A stretch of 64,000 bases of DNA, from assembly GCF_025369935.1 (NCBI RefSeq), contig NZ_CP104467.1:197501-261500 (forward strand). The letters run 5' to 3'. The translations under genes and the position numbers were made by a program. Origin of the DNA: Paenibacillus andongensis. GTDB taxonomy: Bacteria; Bacillota; Bacilli; Paenibacillales; NBRC-103111. Positions 49,550 to 62,551 of the stretch are shown one piece after another. The notes below the pieces were generated by a model, which was not told where the DNA came from, made no database searches, and worked only from the letters and a program-made list of their open reading frames with translations. Position 1 is the first letter of the stretch. Each line of letters begins with the position of its first letter.

Positions 49550-52500
49550 TTACTTGTATTTACGCTGCAGCCAACGTGTTGCTCCGAGTGCGCCTAGTCC
49601 AGCAAGAACCATTGCTAGCCCAGTTAGATAGTAATTACTGTGAGCATCTTGGCCCGTTTTTGGAACTAGGGATGTAGAGCCTTTTTTGGTGCCCTTAGGA
49701 AGGACACTTACCTGAATTTTTTGATAATCAATATCGCCATTATCATTCTTAACTCCGATAGTGAAGGAGTCGTCTCCGTTAAATCCTTCTTTTGGTGTAT
49801 AGACCCATTTACCGTCATCTGTCAATTCCACGGTTCCGTTCTCAGGCTGGTCTTCAACGGTCACCTGATTAGGGATTTTCTCACCTTCGGAATTCGGTGC
49901 TGCGTTCGGGATTTCACCAGTTACTGGTGTATTCTCATCCGTGACAACAGGTTGCTCCGGAACTGGCGTAGGTGTAGGTCCTGGAGTTGGCGCAGGTGTT
50001 GGTGTACCTGGCGTAGGTACAGGTGGTGTTGTTGTCCCAGGAGTAGTTCCAGGCGATGGCGCTGGTGTAGGTCCTGGAGTTGGTGCAGGTGTAACAGGTG
50101 GTTCTGTTACTGGCGGTATATAGCCGCCACCGCCGCCGCTATTTCGGTACTCATAGATTCCTGCATCAACGGTTCGATTATCCTCACCTGACTGTAAAAC
50201 AATGCTATCCGTAATACCAGCATTATATACATTGGAATCAACAGCAGGATCTGAACCTACCTTCTTAGATGTAAAGCTATATCCGCTAACGGATGCGAAG
50301 CTAACAATGTAAGAACCTGGCTCTAGGTTTTCGAAGAGATAGTTGCCGTTCGTATCCGTAGTTGTTGTTAGGATAGCAGTTGTCGGAGCGTCGGAGCGAT
50401 ACAGTTTGACTGTAACGTTGGGATACCCGACTTCACCTGCGTCCTGGATGCCGTTTGTATTGGCATCGACGAACAACTTGTCGCCAAGTGTGGCGAGCTT
50501 ATAGAAGCCAGCGTCTACCGTCAAATCATTAATACTTGTAAGCAATGATACATCATGACTGAATCCAGTCGATAGGTCTCTATCCGAGTCTTTACTATCA
50601 TCACTTCCAGCATTGGCTGGACTCTCCTTGAACCCATTCGGTTTAAGGAATTTCACTTTATAGTTGCCTGTTAGAAGTAGGTTAGTAAAGAGGTAGAGTC
50701 CTCCAGCATTGGTGGTTTTGGTAGCAAGATGAGCGTTCGTATTTGCATCGTACAACTCCACCGTTACACCCGATATGCCGGGTTCCCCAGCATCCTGCAA
50801 GCCGTTTGCATTCAAATCATCCCAGACGATGTCTCCTAGAGAACCATTCGTTAGTAGATAAAGTCCTGCATCCAATGTCGTATTATTATCACCTGAGGAC
50901 AACGTGACGCTAGCTGTTTTTCCTGTAGCTGGCTCAGCATCAGAATCGAGTGTATCATCACTGCCTTGATCCTTGGGTGTAATACCATAACCGGCCGGCG
51001 TAATAAATTCAACGAAATAGCTGCCTGGATCCAGATTTGTAAATTGATAGATCCCTGTAACATCAGTAAATGTTGAATCAAATACTGTAGTTGGATTCGA
51101 AGTCTTGTACAGGTTAACTTTGATGCCTGGTACCGGTGCTTCTCCTATGTCTTGTAGGCCATTCTTGTTAGCATCAAGGAAGACTTTATCCCCAAGTTTG
51201 GCTGGATTGAATAAACCGGTATCAAAGGTATAATCACGTCCGCCATCATTGAGCGTAATGTTGTTAATACTTGCATCGGCATCCGTTCGGCTAGTAAAGA
51301 TCGCATCGCTATCTTTTGCATCGTCTGCTCCCTGATTGGATGGAGAGAAGAAATCATAACCATTTGGGTGGGTAAATTTGACTACATAGCTGCCTGGAAG
51401 AAGGCTAGAGAAATTATAAATACCGCTTCCGTTGGTCGTTGTAGTAGTCAAAGCTGTTGAAAGGTTGCTTGCGTTATAAAGCTTAACCGTTACTCCTGAG
51501 ATTCCGGGCTCACCTGCATCCTGAATGCCATTCGCATTTTTGTCGTGCCAGACCAGGTCGCCTATCTCGCCTAAGTAAAAACCTGCATCCACGGTTAGGT
51601 CATTTTCGCCTGAGCTCAATACCACGGTGTGGCTTAATTCCGTCACTTCATCCCGGTCAGAGTCAAGGGCGTCATCGCCGCTTTGATCATTCAGCGAGGA
51701 TTTGTAACCGGTTGGTTTAATGAACTTTACGCGATAATTGCCTGGGTCTAGACCCGGGAAGCTATATTTACCATTGATATCGGTAGTAGCAGTACTTAAA
51801 GAAGTCGTGAGGTCAGCTGCGTTATAGAGTTTAACCGTTACACCTGCTAAGCCAGGTTCTCCTGCATCCTGCTGGCCATCGGCATCCTTATCTAACCAAA
51901 CAAAATCTCCAATCGATCCTTTGGTATAGATACCAGCGTCAAGTGTCATATCGGTCTCTTGATTCCCAAGGTTTGTTGTGACCCGATATGTTCTGGTTGG
52001 AGTGTCAAATAGAGTGAAATCACTGTCTTTGGCGTCATCCGAACCTGCATCATGAGGTGAGAGGAAGTAACCAGCCGGCATAACGAATTCTACTGTGTAA
52101 TCATCTGCTTGAAGATTAGGGAATTCATAATAACCATGTTTATTCGTACCATGCTCATCACCAGTTCTAGTGTAGGATATTGGGTGTGTAAGATCAGAAT
52201 TTTTGTAAAGATTCACAAGAATCCCATTGATTCCGTCTTCTCCAGCATCCTGAATACCATTGGCATTCGTATCATTCCAGATGAAATCACCTAAATTTCC
52301 AGTGCCAGCGGGATCGACATTTTTTATTAGAAAGCCCACCTTAATAGGTTCTGTTGGCAAGAATGCCTGAGGTCCGCCCTCGTCAGGATAAGTAGCGCCA
52401 TACCCAAATGAGTTCCAAGCGATCTGGTTTCTTGGTGCACTTACCGGTGCTCGCATGTCCCATTCTAAGATGACGGTTTCTCCTTGTCCGAGAACATTGT

Positions 52501-54943
52501 TGCCCAAATCAAACTTCAACGCAGTTACACTTGTAATATCTTGAGGCAGATCAGTGCTCCAGCCTGTATGATGACTCCGGTGAAGTGGATCGGATATATC
52601 GGCCACGTCAGGATTCAAACTGGTCGAGTAATAAATGGTAACACCTGTTGCTGGGCGTAAAACATGAGTAATATCATTGGACTTTACAATGGAAAATATG
52701 CCGCCATTTGCGCCAGTAACATTATTCACTAGATAAGGCTTCCAAGCGGAACTACGACCGCTGGTGTCAACGACTCCAGTATCTCCGATACGTGGCAGCT
52801 TATCGATAATGACGATGTTGGAGATTGGGCCGTTAGAATTCGTGTTACTTACACGCAATTGATACATCGCTTTCCCGCCGGGAAGCGTTTCTCCGTTAGC
52901 CGGATATTTCGTGAACGCTCCATCGACTTCACCTTTTACCCATTTGACGGATTCAAGTGATCCAGTGAATATCACGTATACGTTGGATATGTCCTTTACG
53001 AATTGCGTCGTAGCTGGAATATCATCCCAATCGTCGGGGCTGTCATTCACTGTCGTGCCTTTATAATCATTTGTGATTGCAGACGTTGCATACATGGTAT
53101 TACTGAAATTACCATTAACTGTATGGCTTTTGACTTTACCGCTAACGGTAACATCAATGTAATCGCCTGGTTTCAAAATGGCACCTGGGAATTCCCAGCG
53201 GTAAACCGAATACGAAACTGTACTTATCGTTTCAGGATGGTTGGAGAACGTGGGTGCAACACTGGGTGTCGTAGTATGTTGATCTGGAACACCGACGACT
53301 GTAAAGTTCTCTAATTCGTTAGGGAAAAAATCAAGGACAACCGGTGAATCCAAATCCCCAGTCGCAAAAGGATGATTCTGAACCCTCAGTTTATAAGTAA
53401 CTGTATCGCCTTCTCTAACAGAGGAACTGCTTGTGACTGATTTATCTGCTAATATCCAAGGTCGAGGGTGAACAACCTTGACGGTGCTGGTATCACTACT
53501 CTGAGTCAGCGGGGTTGACAAATACTTAGCATTAAGTGTAGCTGTGTTGTCAAAGGTGGTTACATCGGGAACCACAGCGCCTCCGAGATGATCGGTGCTA
53601 AGCAGAGTGCCTTTCACATGCATATCAGAAGCAATGCGGAAACCGCTTGGTACCGTTCCATCTGACGTTGTTCCGTAGGTCCAGCGGACCTTAGATACAT
53701 AATCTGAGCCTATAAGGCCTAAGGAAGATACATCTAAAGTTTGGTTGATGCTTGTGTCGAGACCCGCGCCACCAGTCCACGGAATCCAGACGCCGACGCC
53801 ATTTTTCTGGTAGTCTAAGGTGACTTTGACATCCGTGTTATTCGCGTAGGTACCTGTTGAAATCTGGGTTAAATTAATTTCTTTCGGTATATTGTCCTCG
53901 ACAATAAAGCTATTCAAAGGGACATTGCCGCTATTCCCAAAGCCATTGATTTTGTAATCTACGGTCTGACCGACAGCATACTCATCATTAGTCTGGCGGG
54001 AGTCTTTGTTGATACCGTAAACGCCTGGCGTTGGAGCTGAAAGTAGGTGGGTAGCGGATGCTGTATTTGTAGTAAGAGCAGCCCCACTCAGGCTGGTACC
54101 TGCAGCGTAAACGGAATTCGTTACCGAATTGCCTACTTGAAACGTAGGACTCGGAAAGTTTAACACGACATTATAGGTGACTTCCTGTCCAGCATTTAAT
54201 GTAGGAAGACTCCAGTAGACATTGCCGTACACGGAACTATAAACCCCGCCGCCAGTGGCTGAAACAAATGTAGAGCCGACAGGCAGAGTGTCGTAAATTC
54301 CAACGTTTTGAATATTTGCGCCACCAAGTGCGCTGTTCCCTTTTAGCTTAACCTGATAGGTGACATCACTGTTCAAAACAGGATCAACCGTAGGGAGGAT
54401 TTTGGTTTTAGATATCGACCAGTTATCAGGATTCAGAGTTGCCGTAACTACTTGTGCAGTTGACGAAACCGAGCCGCTATTATCAGCTTTAGCTGTTGCG
54501 GTATTCTGCGCGGTGTCTCCTTGCTGAGTTACCCCTGACTTGAATTTGGTCTTCAGCTTAAGCACGCCCGTTGTACCAGCAGGTAGCGGGTTATCCATGA
54601 CGAATTTAACTGTACCAGGAGTACTTAAATCGACATGATCGACATCAGCCGAGGTGTCGACGCCTACGTAGTCCAATGTATTTGGCAAAACGTCAGTGAT
54701 GACCATATTCACGGCATCTTCCGTCGTACTCGGATTCGCATACTTGATCGTATACGTGATCGTTTCCCCAGGTACTGCTGATGTTTTATCTACTGTTTTT
54801 TCCAAAGACAAAGAAATAGCGGCAGACGCAACAAAATTGTAATAAGGTAATACCGCCAATGATAAAGCCATAAGCAAGAACAGCACTCTTTTAGGCAAAT
54901 GCAAGAGGGTTCTGCTTCTTTTCAAACCCAATAAATGTTCCAT
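49550..54943 (-). CDS. Giant cell-wall-anchored adhesin with DUF11 and SdrD B-type repeats
   Basis: 1797 residues. After a signal peptide ending near FVASA-AIS come DUF11-type repeats (EKTVDKTSAVPGETITYTIKY and others) to about residue 870. Six SdrD B-type domains follow, each opening LGD(x)(V/I)WxDxNxNGxQDAGE and about 118 residues long (gene positions near 52,300, 51,905, 51,560, 51,198, 50,838 and 50,488). Then come a Pro/Thr/Gly linker, a cadherin-like domain and the sorting signal VPKTG (near residue 1762), a helix and RKYK. ATG 54943 follows TGGGGGAG. B-type repeats bind calcium and stiffen the rod. Confidence 0.92.
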   Translation of the reverse strand: MEHLLGLKRSRTLLHLPKRVLFLLMALSLAVLPYYNFVASAAISLSLEKTVDKTSAVPGETITYTIKYANPSTTEDAVNMVITDVLPNTLDYVGVDTSADVDHVDLSTPGTVKFVMDNPLPAGTTGVLKLKTKFKSGVTQQGDTAQNTATAKADNSGSVSSTAQVVTATLNPDNWSISKTKILPTVDPVLNSDVTYQVKLKGNSALGGANIQNVGIYDTLPVGSTFVSATGGGVYSSVYGNVYWSLPTLNAGQEVTYNVVLNFPSPTFQVGNSVTNSVYAAGTSLSGAALTTNTASATHLLSAPTPGVYGINKDSRQTNDEYAVGQTVDYKINGFGNSGNVPLNSFIVEDNIPKEINLTQISTGTYANNTDVKVTLDYQKNGVGVWIPWTGGAGLDTSINQTLDVSSLGLIGSDYVSKVRWTYGTTSDGTVPSGFRIASDMHVKGTLLSTDHLGGAVVPDVTTFDNTATLNAKYLSTPLTQSSDTSTVKVVHPRPWILADKSVTSSSSVREGDTVTYKLRVQNHPFATGDLDSPVVLDFFPNELENFTVVGVPDQHTTTPSVAPTFSNHPETISTVSYSVYRWEFPGAILKPGDYIDVTVSGKVKSHTVNGNFSNTMYATSAITNDYKGTTVNDSPDDWDDIPATTQFVKDISNVYVIFTGSLESVKWVKGEVDGAFTKYPANGETLPGGKAMYQLRVSNTNSNGPISNIVIIDKLPRIGDTGVVDTSGRSSAWKPYLVNNVTGANGGIFSIVKSNDITHVLRPATGVTIYYSTSLNPDVADISDPLHRSHHTGWSTDLPQDITSVTALKFDLGNNVLGQGETVILEWDMRAPVSAPRNQIAWNSFGYGATYPDEGGPQAFLPTEPIKVGFLIKNVDPAGTGNLGDFIWNDTNANGIQDAGEDGINGILVNLYKNSDLTHPISYTRTGDEHGTNKHGYYEFPNLQADDYTVEFVMPAGYFLSPHDAGSDDAKDSDFTLFDTPTRTYRVTTNLGNQETDMTLDAGIYTKGSIGDFVWLDKDADGQQDAGEPGLAGVTVKLYNAADLTTSLSTATTDINGKYSFPGLDPGNYRVKFIKPTGYKSSLNDQSGDDALDSDRDEVTELSHTVVLSSGENDLTVDAGFYLGEIGDLVWHDKNANGIQDAGEPGISGVTVKLYNASNLSTALTTTTTNGSGIYNFSSLLPGSYVVKFTHPNGYDFFSPSNQGADDAKDSDAIFTSRTDADASINNITLNDGGRDYTFDTGLFNPAKLGDKVFLDANKNGLQDIGEAPVPGIKVNLYKTSNPTTVFDSTFTDVTGIYQFTNLDPGSYFVEFITPAGYGITPKDQGSDDTLDSDAEPATGKTASVTLSSGDNNTTLDAGLYLLTNGSLGDIVWDDLNANGLQDAGEPGISGVTVELYDANTNAHLATKTTNAGGLYLFTNLLLTGNYKVKFLKPNGFKESPANAGSDDSKDSDRDLSTGFSHDVSLLTSINDLTVDAGFYKLATLGDKLFVDANTNGIQDAGEVGYPNVTVKLYRSDAPTTAILTTTTDTNGNYLFENLEPGSYIVSFASVSGYSFTSKKVGSDPAVDSNVYNAGITDSIVLQSGEDNRTVDAGIYEYRNSGGGGGYIPPVTEPPVTPAPTPGPTPAPSPGTTPGTTTPPVPTPGTPTPAPTPGPTPTPVPEQPVVTDENTPVTGEIPNAAPNSEGEKIPNQVTVEDQPENGTVELTDDGKWVYTPKEGFNGDDSFTIGVKNDNGDIDYQKIQVSVLPKGTKKGSTSLVPKTGQDAHSNYYLTGLAMVLAGLGALGATRWLQRKYK

Positions 54944-55088
54944 ACATTGCTCCCCCATAATCAGATAACATGAGCTGGCAATGTATTTTATTTTCAAAAT
55001 ATTCCAACTGCATGTCTCTTAAACAACTGTAAATCCTGATTCTTCTTCCTGGCATAAGAAATAAGTGCTATTGTTTCTGCGTTAATCT

Positions 55089-55328
55089 ATGTATGAGGAC
55101 GAACAATCCTGTAATCAGAGTAAGAAATGCCTGTGTAGTCGTGGAGATTGCTCTATTTGTCCTTCACCTCCTCGGAAAAATGATAAACTTTTACCAGTTA
55201 ATGACTATAAAACGAACTATGCCAAAAAAAGAATTCTTTTTATTACACCAAATAAGACTGAACAAATTCTGAACAATTTCTTGCAAAAACGACAAAATTC
55301 TATGTTACCGAATCATTATTTGCTGTAA
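55089..55328 (+). CDS. Possible small cysteine-rich protein
   Basis: 79 codons from ATG 55089. The first 30 residues hold five cysteines (CNQSKKCLCSRGDCSIC); the rest is Lys/Asn/Gln-rich. There is no clear Shine-Dalgarno and I know no family. It lies in the 510-bp gap between the divergent adhesin and second sortase genes. It may be chance; no other feature is seen in this gap. Confidence 0.22.
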   Translation: MYEDEQSCNQSKKCLCSRGDCSICPSPPRKNDKLLPVNDYKTNYAKKRILFITPNKTEQILNNFLQKRQNSMLPNHYLL

Positions 55329-55454
55329 CACCTGCTGGAAAGATAAGAAAGGAATTTACTCAAATATCTAGAATAGAAATAGGCATATTCTTAACGGAAA
55401 CTTTTTCGGAATGATTGTGGTTGTATGAGATCCAAGAGAAAGGTGGTACCGCTG

Positions 55455-56162
55455 GTGATTAGAAAAAAGCTATCACTGTTAGTTATCGTTCTTGGGATTA
55501 TCCTTTTTCTTTATCCAACGCTAAACGATCGTTATGAGAGCTATCAGCAGAACAAAATTTTGAAACAATGGCAGGAAAATCTGCAGAACATGGATCAGAC
55601 AGCTTCTGACATCGAGGAGGAGACAGATACGGTGTTGGTCGTGCCTTCTTCCAGTCCCGATGTGGAAGCTCTGCCGTCAAGCGGCCAGCCAACTAGCCAG
55701 CCAAGCCCCTTGGCCGCGGAAATGAAAATGACACCGAAGCCATTAACTTTGCCGCAGAAGAATATAGAGGGTGTCCTCACTATTGATAAAATTGATTTGA
55801 AGCTCCCTATTCTGACAGATGCAACCGTGAATAATTTGAAGATTTCCGTTGCCAGTATCGCCAAAACGGGCAAAGCAGGAGCTGTTGGTAATTATGCGAT
55901 TGCTGGTCATCGAAACCTGACCTACGGGAAAAATTTTAATCGATTAGATGAAGTCACCGAAGGGGATTTCATAGAAGTGAATACAGGGAGTAAAACGTAT
56001 ATCTACAAGGTAGTGGACAAACTGTATGTCCTCCCAGAGGATGTCTGGGTGCTGAAGGGCAACGGCAAAGATCGGGAGATTACGCTAATAACTTGCCATC
56101 CTATGGAAAATCCGACTCACCGTATTGCGATTAAGGGAATTATGGTGCAGTCTAAGGAATAA
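55455..56162 (+). CDS. Sortase, class D/A-like
   Basis: 235 residues. An N-terminal membrane helix (LSLLVIVLGIILFLYP) is followed by an acidic, Pro/Ser-rich stalk of about 80 residues and the sortase domain: His in NYAIAGHRNLTYGKNF, Cys in ITLITCHPMENPTHRIAIKG with the Arg in place. The short loop pattern is of class A/D rather than B. GTG 55455 is chosen (AAAGGTGG eight bases upstream); ATG 55425 has no Shine-Dalgarno. Its likely substrate is the LPKTG protein at 57349-60750. Confidence 0.9.
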   Translation: MIRKKLSLLVIVLGIILFLYPTLNDRYESYQQNKILKQWQENLQNMDQTASDIEEETDTVLVVPSSSPDVEALPSSGQPTSQPSPLAAEMKMTPKPLTLPQKNIEGVLTIDKIDLKLPILTDATVNNLKISVASIAKTGKAGAVGNYAIAGHRNLTYGKNFNRLDEVTEGDFIEVNTGSKTYIYKVVDKLYVLPEDVWVLKGNGKDREITLITCHPMENPTHRIAIKGIMVQSKE

Positions 56163-56213
56163 AATGTAATATTTTGTCTATTCAGAGAGACAAGCCTATG
56201 TTAAGATTGCACT

Positions 56214-56227
56214 ATCACTATAGTGAT
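56214..56227. promoter_or_regulatory. 14-bp perfect palindrome before riboswitch 2
   Basis: ATCACTATAGTGAT, an exact palindrome, lies in the likely promoter region 9 bp before the riboswitch leader. It looks like a dimeric-regulator operator. The regulator is unknown; the response regulator at 46472 is one candidate. Confidence 0.5.
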
Positions 56228-56235
56228 TATAGGGA

Positions 56236-56347
56236 TTCGGTGCGTTCCTCCGATAAAGGCAAATCTAGCGAAAACTAGAGACGCAAAACTAAAGGGCCTT
56301 CCTTAGCCGAACTAAGTTGGCAGCCAGTTACCGAAAGGGGATTTTTT
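56236..56347 (+). ncRNA. c-di-GMP-I (GEMM) riboswitch 2
   Basis: Core GGCAAAT, P2 stem TCTAG-CGAAAA-CTAGA, GACGCAAAACT, a P3 arm and GGCAGCCAGTTACCGAA are typical of class I c-di-GMP aptamers. TTCGGT (56236-56241) can pair with ACCGAA (56330-56335), whose last bases run straight into the Shine-Dalgarno AAAGGGGA. There is no terminator, so control is probably at translation. It precedes the second transglutaminase-fold gene by 12 nt. Confidence 0.9.
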
Positions 56348-57154
56348 GTGCTTAAGAAACCATTTATACCAGTGATCCTAGCAGTATTTCTGTTTACTTT
56401 CGCTCCGCAAGGGATATTTGCAGCTTCCAATCCATCCATGATAGATAAAGAGGCTCTGAATAAAGGAATTATATCGGTTCATTATTCAAAAGATAAAAAC
56501 ACCAAAGTTCTCGTTCGAATAATGAGAGAAAATATCAAATATGACTACACCTTCGAAGAAGGGGATCAGTACCCTTTGCAGCTGGGAAACGGACCGTATA
56601 AAGTGCTGATTGGCGAGTCCATAGGAGCTAATAAATATAAAGTTGTTGCGCAAGAACAAATAGATTTAGAAATGGAAGACGAGAATGCCGTATTTCTGCA
56701 GTCCATTCCGTTGATCGATTGGAACGATGAATCGAAGGCGGTCGTTGAAGCTAAGCAATTAGTTGGAGATAAAGACAAAGATATCGACAAAATAAGGGCC
56801 ATTTATGGATATATCACGACACATTTTCAGTATGATTATGAGAAGGCCCAAACTGTAGCAGATAGTTACGTGCCTAATCTGGATACGGCCTACGAAGCGT
56901 CGGGCGGAATTTGTTATGACTTTGCAGCTACTTTTGCGGCAATGGCAAGAAGCGAGGGAATTCCAACACGTCTGGTTATGGGATATGAAAGCCATGCGCC
57001 AAATACTTATCATGCGTGGAATCAAGTTTTCCTAAAGGAAAGTAAGGAATGGGTGACGATCGACACCACGTATGACGCTATACATATACAAGCTGGTGAA
57101 ACAATAGATATTATAAAAAACGATCATAATTATCAAATTTCCAAAATATATTAG
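56348..57154 (+). CDS. Secreted transglutaminase-fold protein 2
   Basis: 268 residues. Signal peptide LKKPFIPVILAVFLFTFAPQGIFA, a beta-rich N-domain of about 110 residues, then a transglutaminase core with Cys189 (GGICYDFAATFAAMARSEGI), His222 (YHAWNQV) and Asp239 (TIDTTYD). It shares the fold and riboswitch type with protein 1, but the two differ in sequence, so they are distant paralogues. Start GTG 56348. A strong terminator follows, so it is transcribed alone, between the sortase and the LPKTG adhesin. Confidence 0.9.
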   Translation: MLKKPFIPVILAVFLFTFAPQGIFAASNPSMIDKEALNKGIISVHYSKDKNTKVLVRIMRENIKYDYTFEEGDQYPLQLGNGPYKVLIGESIGANKYKVVAQEQIDLEMEDENAVFLQSIPLIDWNDESKAVVEAKQLVGDKDKDIDKIRAIYGYITTHFQYDYEKAQTVADSYVPNLDTAYEASGGICYDFAATFAAMARSEGIPTRLVMGYESHAPNTYHAWNQVFLKESKEWVTIDTTYDAIHIQAGETIDIIKNDHNYQISKIY

Positions 57155-57167
57155 AAGAAATGATGAA

Positions 57168-57199
57168 ACCTGTACTCAACGGAGTACAGGTTTTTTTGT
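57168..57199 (+). terminator. Terminator after transglutaminase-fold gene 2
   Basis: AACCTGTACTC-AACG... / GAGTACAGGTT, an 11-bp perfect stem, then seven T residues. Confidence 0.92.
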
Positions 57200-57245
57200 G
57201 CTTCCCATGTGAAAAACAATAAATTCCAATATTTACAATACATCT

Positions 57246-57273
57246 TGTATCATATATCATTGATAATGATACA
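57246..57273. promoter_or_regulatory. Palindrome before the LPKTG adhesin gene
   Basis: TGTATCAT, 12 bp, ATGATACA: a perfect 8-bp dyad, with GATAATGATA inside its right side. The inside resembles half of a Fur box (10 of the first 10 positions) but the full 19-bp site fits poorly. It lies 75 bp before the gene and is probably an operator or part of the promoter. Confidence 0.45.
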
Positions 57274-57348
57274 TTTTGTTTCAAAGTCATAGGAGGTAGC
57301 ACACATAAATAATCTCTATAAACATTGATCCATGAATGGAGGTATGAA

Positions 57349-60750
<3,402 letters not shown>

Positions 60751-60760
60751 ATCTTTAATC

Positions 60761-60803
60761 TTGAGACAGTCTGCCATTACCATTAGGCGGGCTGTCTTTT
60801 TAT
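60761..60803 (+). terminator. Terminator after the LPKTG adhesin
   Basis: AGACAGTCTGCC / GGCGGGCTGTCT (one mismatch or wobble) followed by TTTTTA. It marks the right edge of the inserted module. Confidence 0.88.
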
Positions 60804-60904
60804 TTCGCTTAGTTTGTTCGTGATTAGACTCTCTCGTAAATGGAAAAACTAGGAGGAGAACTACTAGAGAGCTAATCTTTACTTGGGCCAGGGAGGCAAA
60901 TATT

Positions 60905-61627
60905 ATGATGAAACAGATTTTGTTAATTACAGATGGGTGTTCCAATGTAGGGGTAAGTCCGGTAATTGCAGCGGCACAGGCGCATACCGAAGGCGTAACT
61001 GTGAATGTCATCGGTGTCATTGACCATGGGGAGCTAGGCGTGCTTGGCTCTGAGGAGATTCAGGAGATTGCTGCGGCAGGAGGTGGGATGAGCCGAATCG
61101 TGAATTCAGGCCAACTTTCCCAGACGGTCCAGATGATGACGCGCAAAACGGTCACCACAACGATTCAACATGCAGTAGGCAAAGAGTTGCAGAGTATTCT
61201 AGGCTTTAATCAATTGGAGCAGTTACCTCCAGAGAAGCGCGCGGAAGTGGTTCAAGTGATCGATACCATGAGTGAAACCACCTCACTCCGCGTAGCTCTT
61301 TTAATAGATGCTAGTGCTAGTATGAAGCCTAAGCATGCAGCGGTGCGTGAAGCCATTCATGATCTGTTGCTTAGTCTTAGAGCCCGCAGCGGCAAGAGTG
61401 AGCTGGCAGTTTTCCACTTTCCGTCAACCAAAACGAGGGATCAGGAATTAGAAATGGATCTCAGTTGGACGAATCAACTTGCAAATTTAGACAAGATGTT
61501 CTATAAAATAAACATGAAGGGTACAACTCCGACAGGTCCGGCGTTACTGCAAACTTTGCAGTTCATAACGGAGAAGCCTATCTTACCAAAAACCGAGGAT
61601 GGGATACTGAGTGACTACGTGGTATGA
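60905..61627 (+). CDS. yabS: YabS, von Willebrand A-domain protein
   Basis: 240 residues with a VWA-like fold. VALLIDASASMKPKH near residue 130 has the DxSxS metal-ion site, and LLITDGCSNVGVSP at the N-terminus resembles another part of the fold. Function is unknown; in B. subtilis yabS lies between spoIIE and yabT. ATG 60905 follows GGGAGG. It overlaps yabT by 17 bp. Confidence 0.9.
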   Translation: MMKQILLITDGCSNVGVSPVIAAAQAHTEGVTVNVIGVIDHGELGVLGSEEIQEIAAAGGGMSRIVNSGQLSQTVQMMTRKTVTTTIQHAVGKELQSILGFNQLEQLPPEKRAEVVQVIDTMSETTSLRVALLIDASASMKPKHAAVREAIHDLLLSLRARSGKSELAVFHFPSTKTRDQELEMDLSWTNQLANLDKMFYKINMKGTTPTGPALLQTLQFITEKPILPKTEDGILSDYVV

Positions 61628-62516
61628 AGACGCCTTCCGCCCAGGATCAGAAATCCAAGGGAAATGGAACGGCCGGATGTATGTGGTCGAACGTTTATTA
61701 GGTGCTGGTTCCAATGGTGTAGTGGCTCTCGTACGAAGAGGAGCTGCTAGATTTGCGCTAAAAGCAGGTCATGAGACGGTTGATCATCAGTCGGAGATTA
61801 ATTCCTTGCTTGCCATATCCCTGACAGAAACGTCGTTCAAGAACTTTTTAATAGATGCCGATGATATGACGATAAATGGGAAAGAAGTCTCCTTCTATGT
61901 CATGCGCTATATTGAGGGTATGACGATTTCTGATTTTATACATAAACGCGGTCAGGATTGGATCTATGTGATTGGATCTAACCTGCTTCGAAAGTTAACA
62001 GAAGTTCACAAAAGCGGCTATGTTTTCGGTGATTTGAAGATCGAGAATATGATCGTTTCCAATTATGGCGATGTGGATCTCATTGATTTTGGGGGTGTGA
62101 CTCCTAAAGGCAGAGCGATTAAGCAGTTAACCGAAGTGTATGACCGAGGCTTTTGGAATATGGGGGAGCGGGTTGCGGAAGAAAGCTACGATCTATTTTC
62201 ATTTGCCATTTTACTATTAAAATCGCTGGATCAACGCAAACGTTTCACTGGTTTATCCAAAATGCTGCCTCAAAACCGAGATTTAGATCAACTAATGATC
62301 ATTATACGTGAAAATTCAGTTGCTGCTCATCTCGCACCGTTTCTTCATAAAGCATTGAATAGTGAGTTTAATTCTTCGCAAGAAGCCTATCAGTACTGGA
62401 GGACGTTGGTCTCCGGGAAGAAGATTACACAGTCAACACTCCAAATGCCATGGCTGAAAATATGCTTCGCTGCTTCTATTTTTATTTTTGGTGTAACGCT
62501 CTATGTGTACTGGTAG
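61611..62516 (+). CDS. yabT: YabT, Hanks-type serine/threonine kinase
   Basis: 301 residues. Kinase motifs: glycine loop LLGAGSNGVVALV, catalytic Lys in FALKAG, GYVFGDLKIENMIV (HRD-equivalent with Asp and Asn) and DLIDFGG. The C-terminus is a membrane helix (ICFAASIFIFGVTLYVYW), with no extracellular PASTA domain. In B. subtilis YabT is a DNA-activated sporulation kinase that phosphorylates RecA and others. It overlaps yabS. Confidence 0.93.
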   Translation: MTTWYEDAFRPGSEIQGKWNGRMYVVERLLGAGSNGVVALVRRGAARFALKAGHETVDHQSEINSLLAISLTETSFKNFLIDADDMTINGKEVSFYVMRYIEGMTISDFIHKRGQDWIYVIGSNLLRKLTEVHKSGYVFGDLKIENMIVSNYGDVDLIDFGGVTPKGRAIKQLTEVYDRGFWNMGERVAEESYDLFSFAILLLKSLDQRKRFTGLSKMLPQNRDLDQLMIIIRENSVAAHLAPFLHKALNSEFNSSQEAYQYWRTLVSGKKITQSTLQMPWLKICFAASIFIFGVTLYVYW

Positions 62517-62551
62517 CATGAGGAAAGTGCAGGAATAGAAAGGAATACCCG

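Noticed and set aside
49721..50191. Plus-strand frames rich in Trp/Arg/Gly
   Set aside because: They are antisense of the Pro/Thr-rich linker of the large adhesin.
54944..55088. c-di-GMP riboswitch before the VPKTG adhesin
   Set aside because: The minus-strand leader lacks the GGCAAA...GACGCAAA core; only the two transglutaminase-fold genes have the aptamer.
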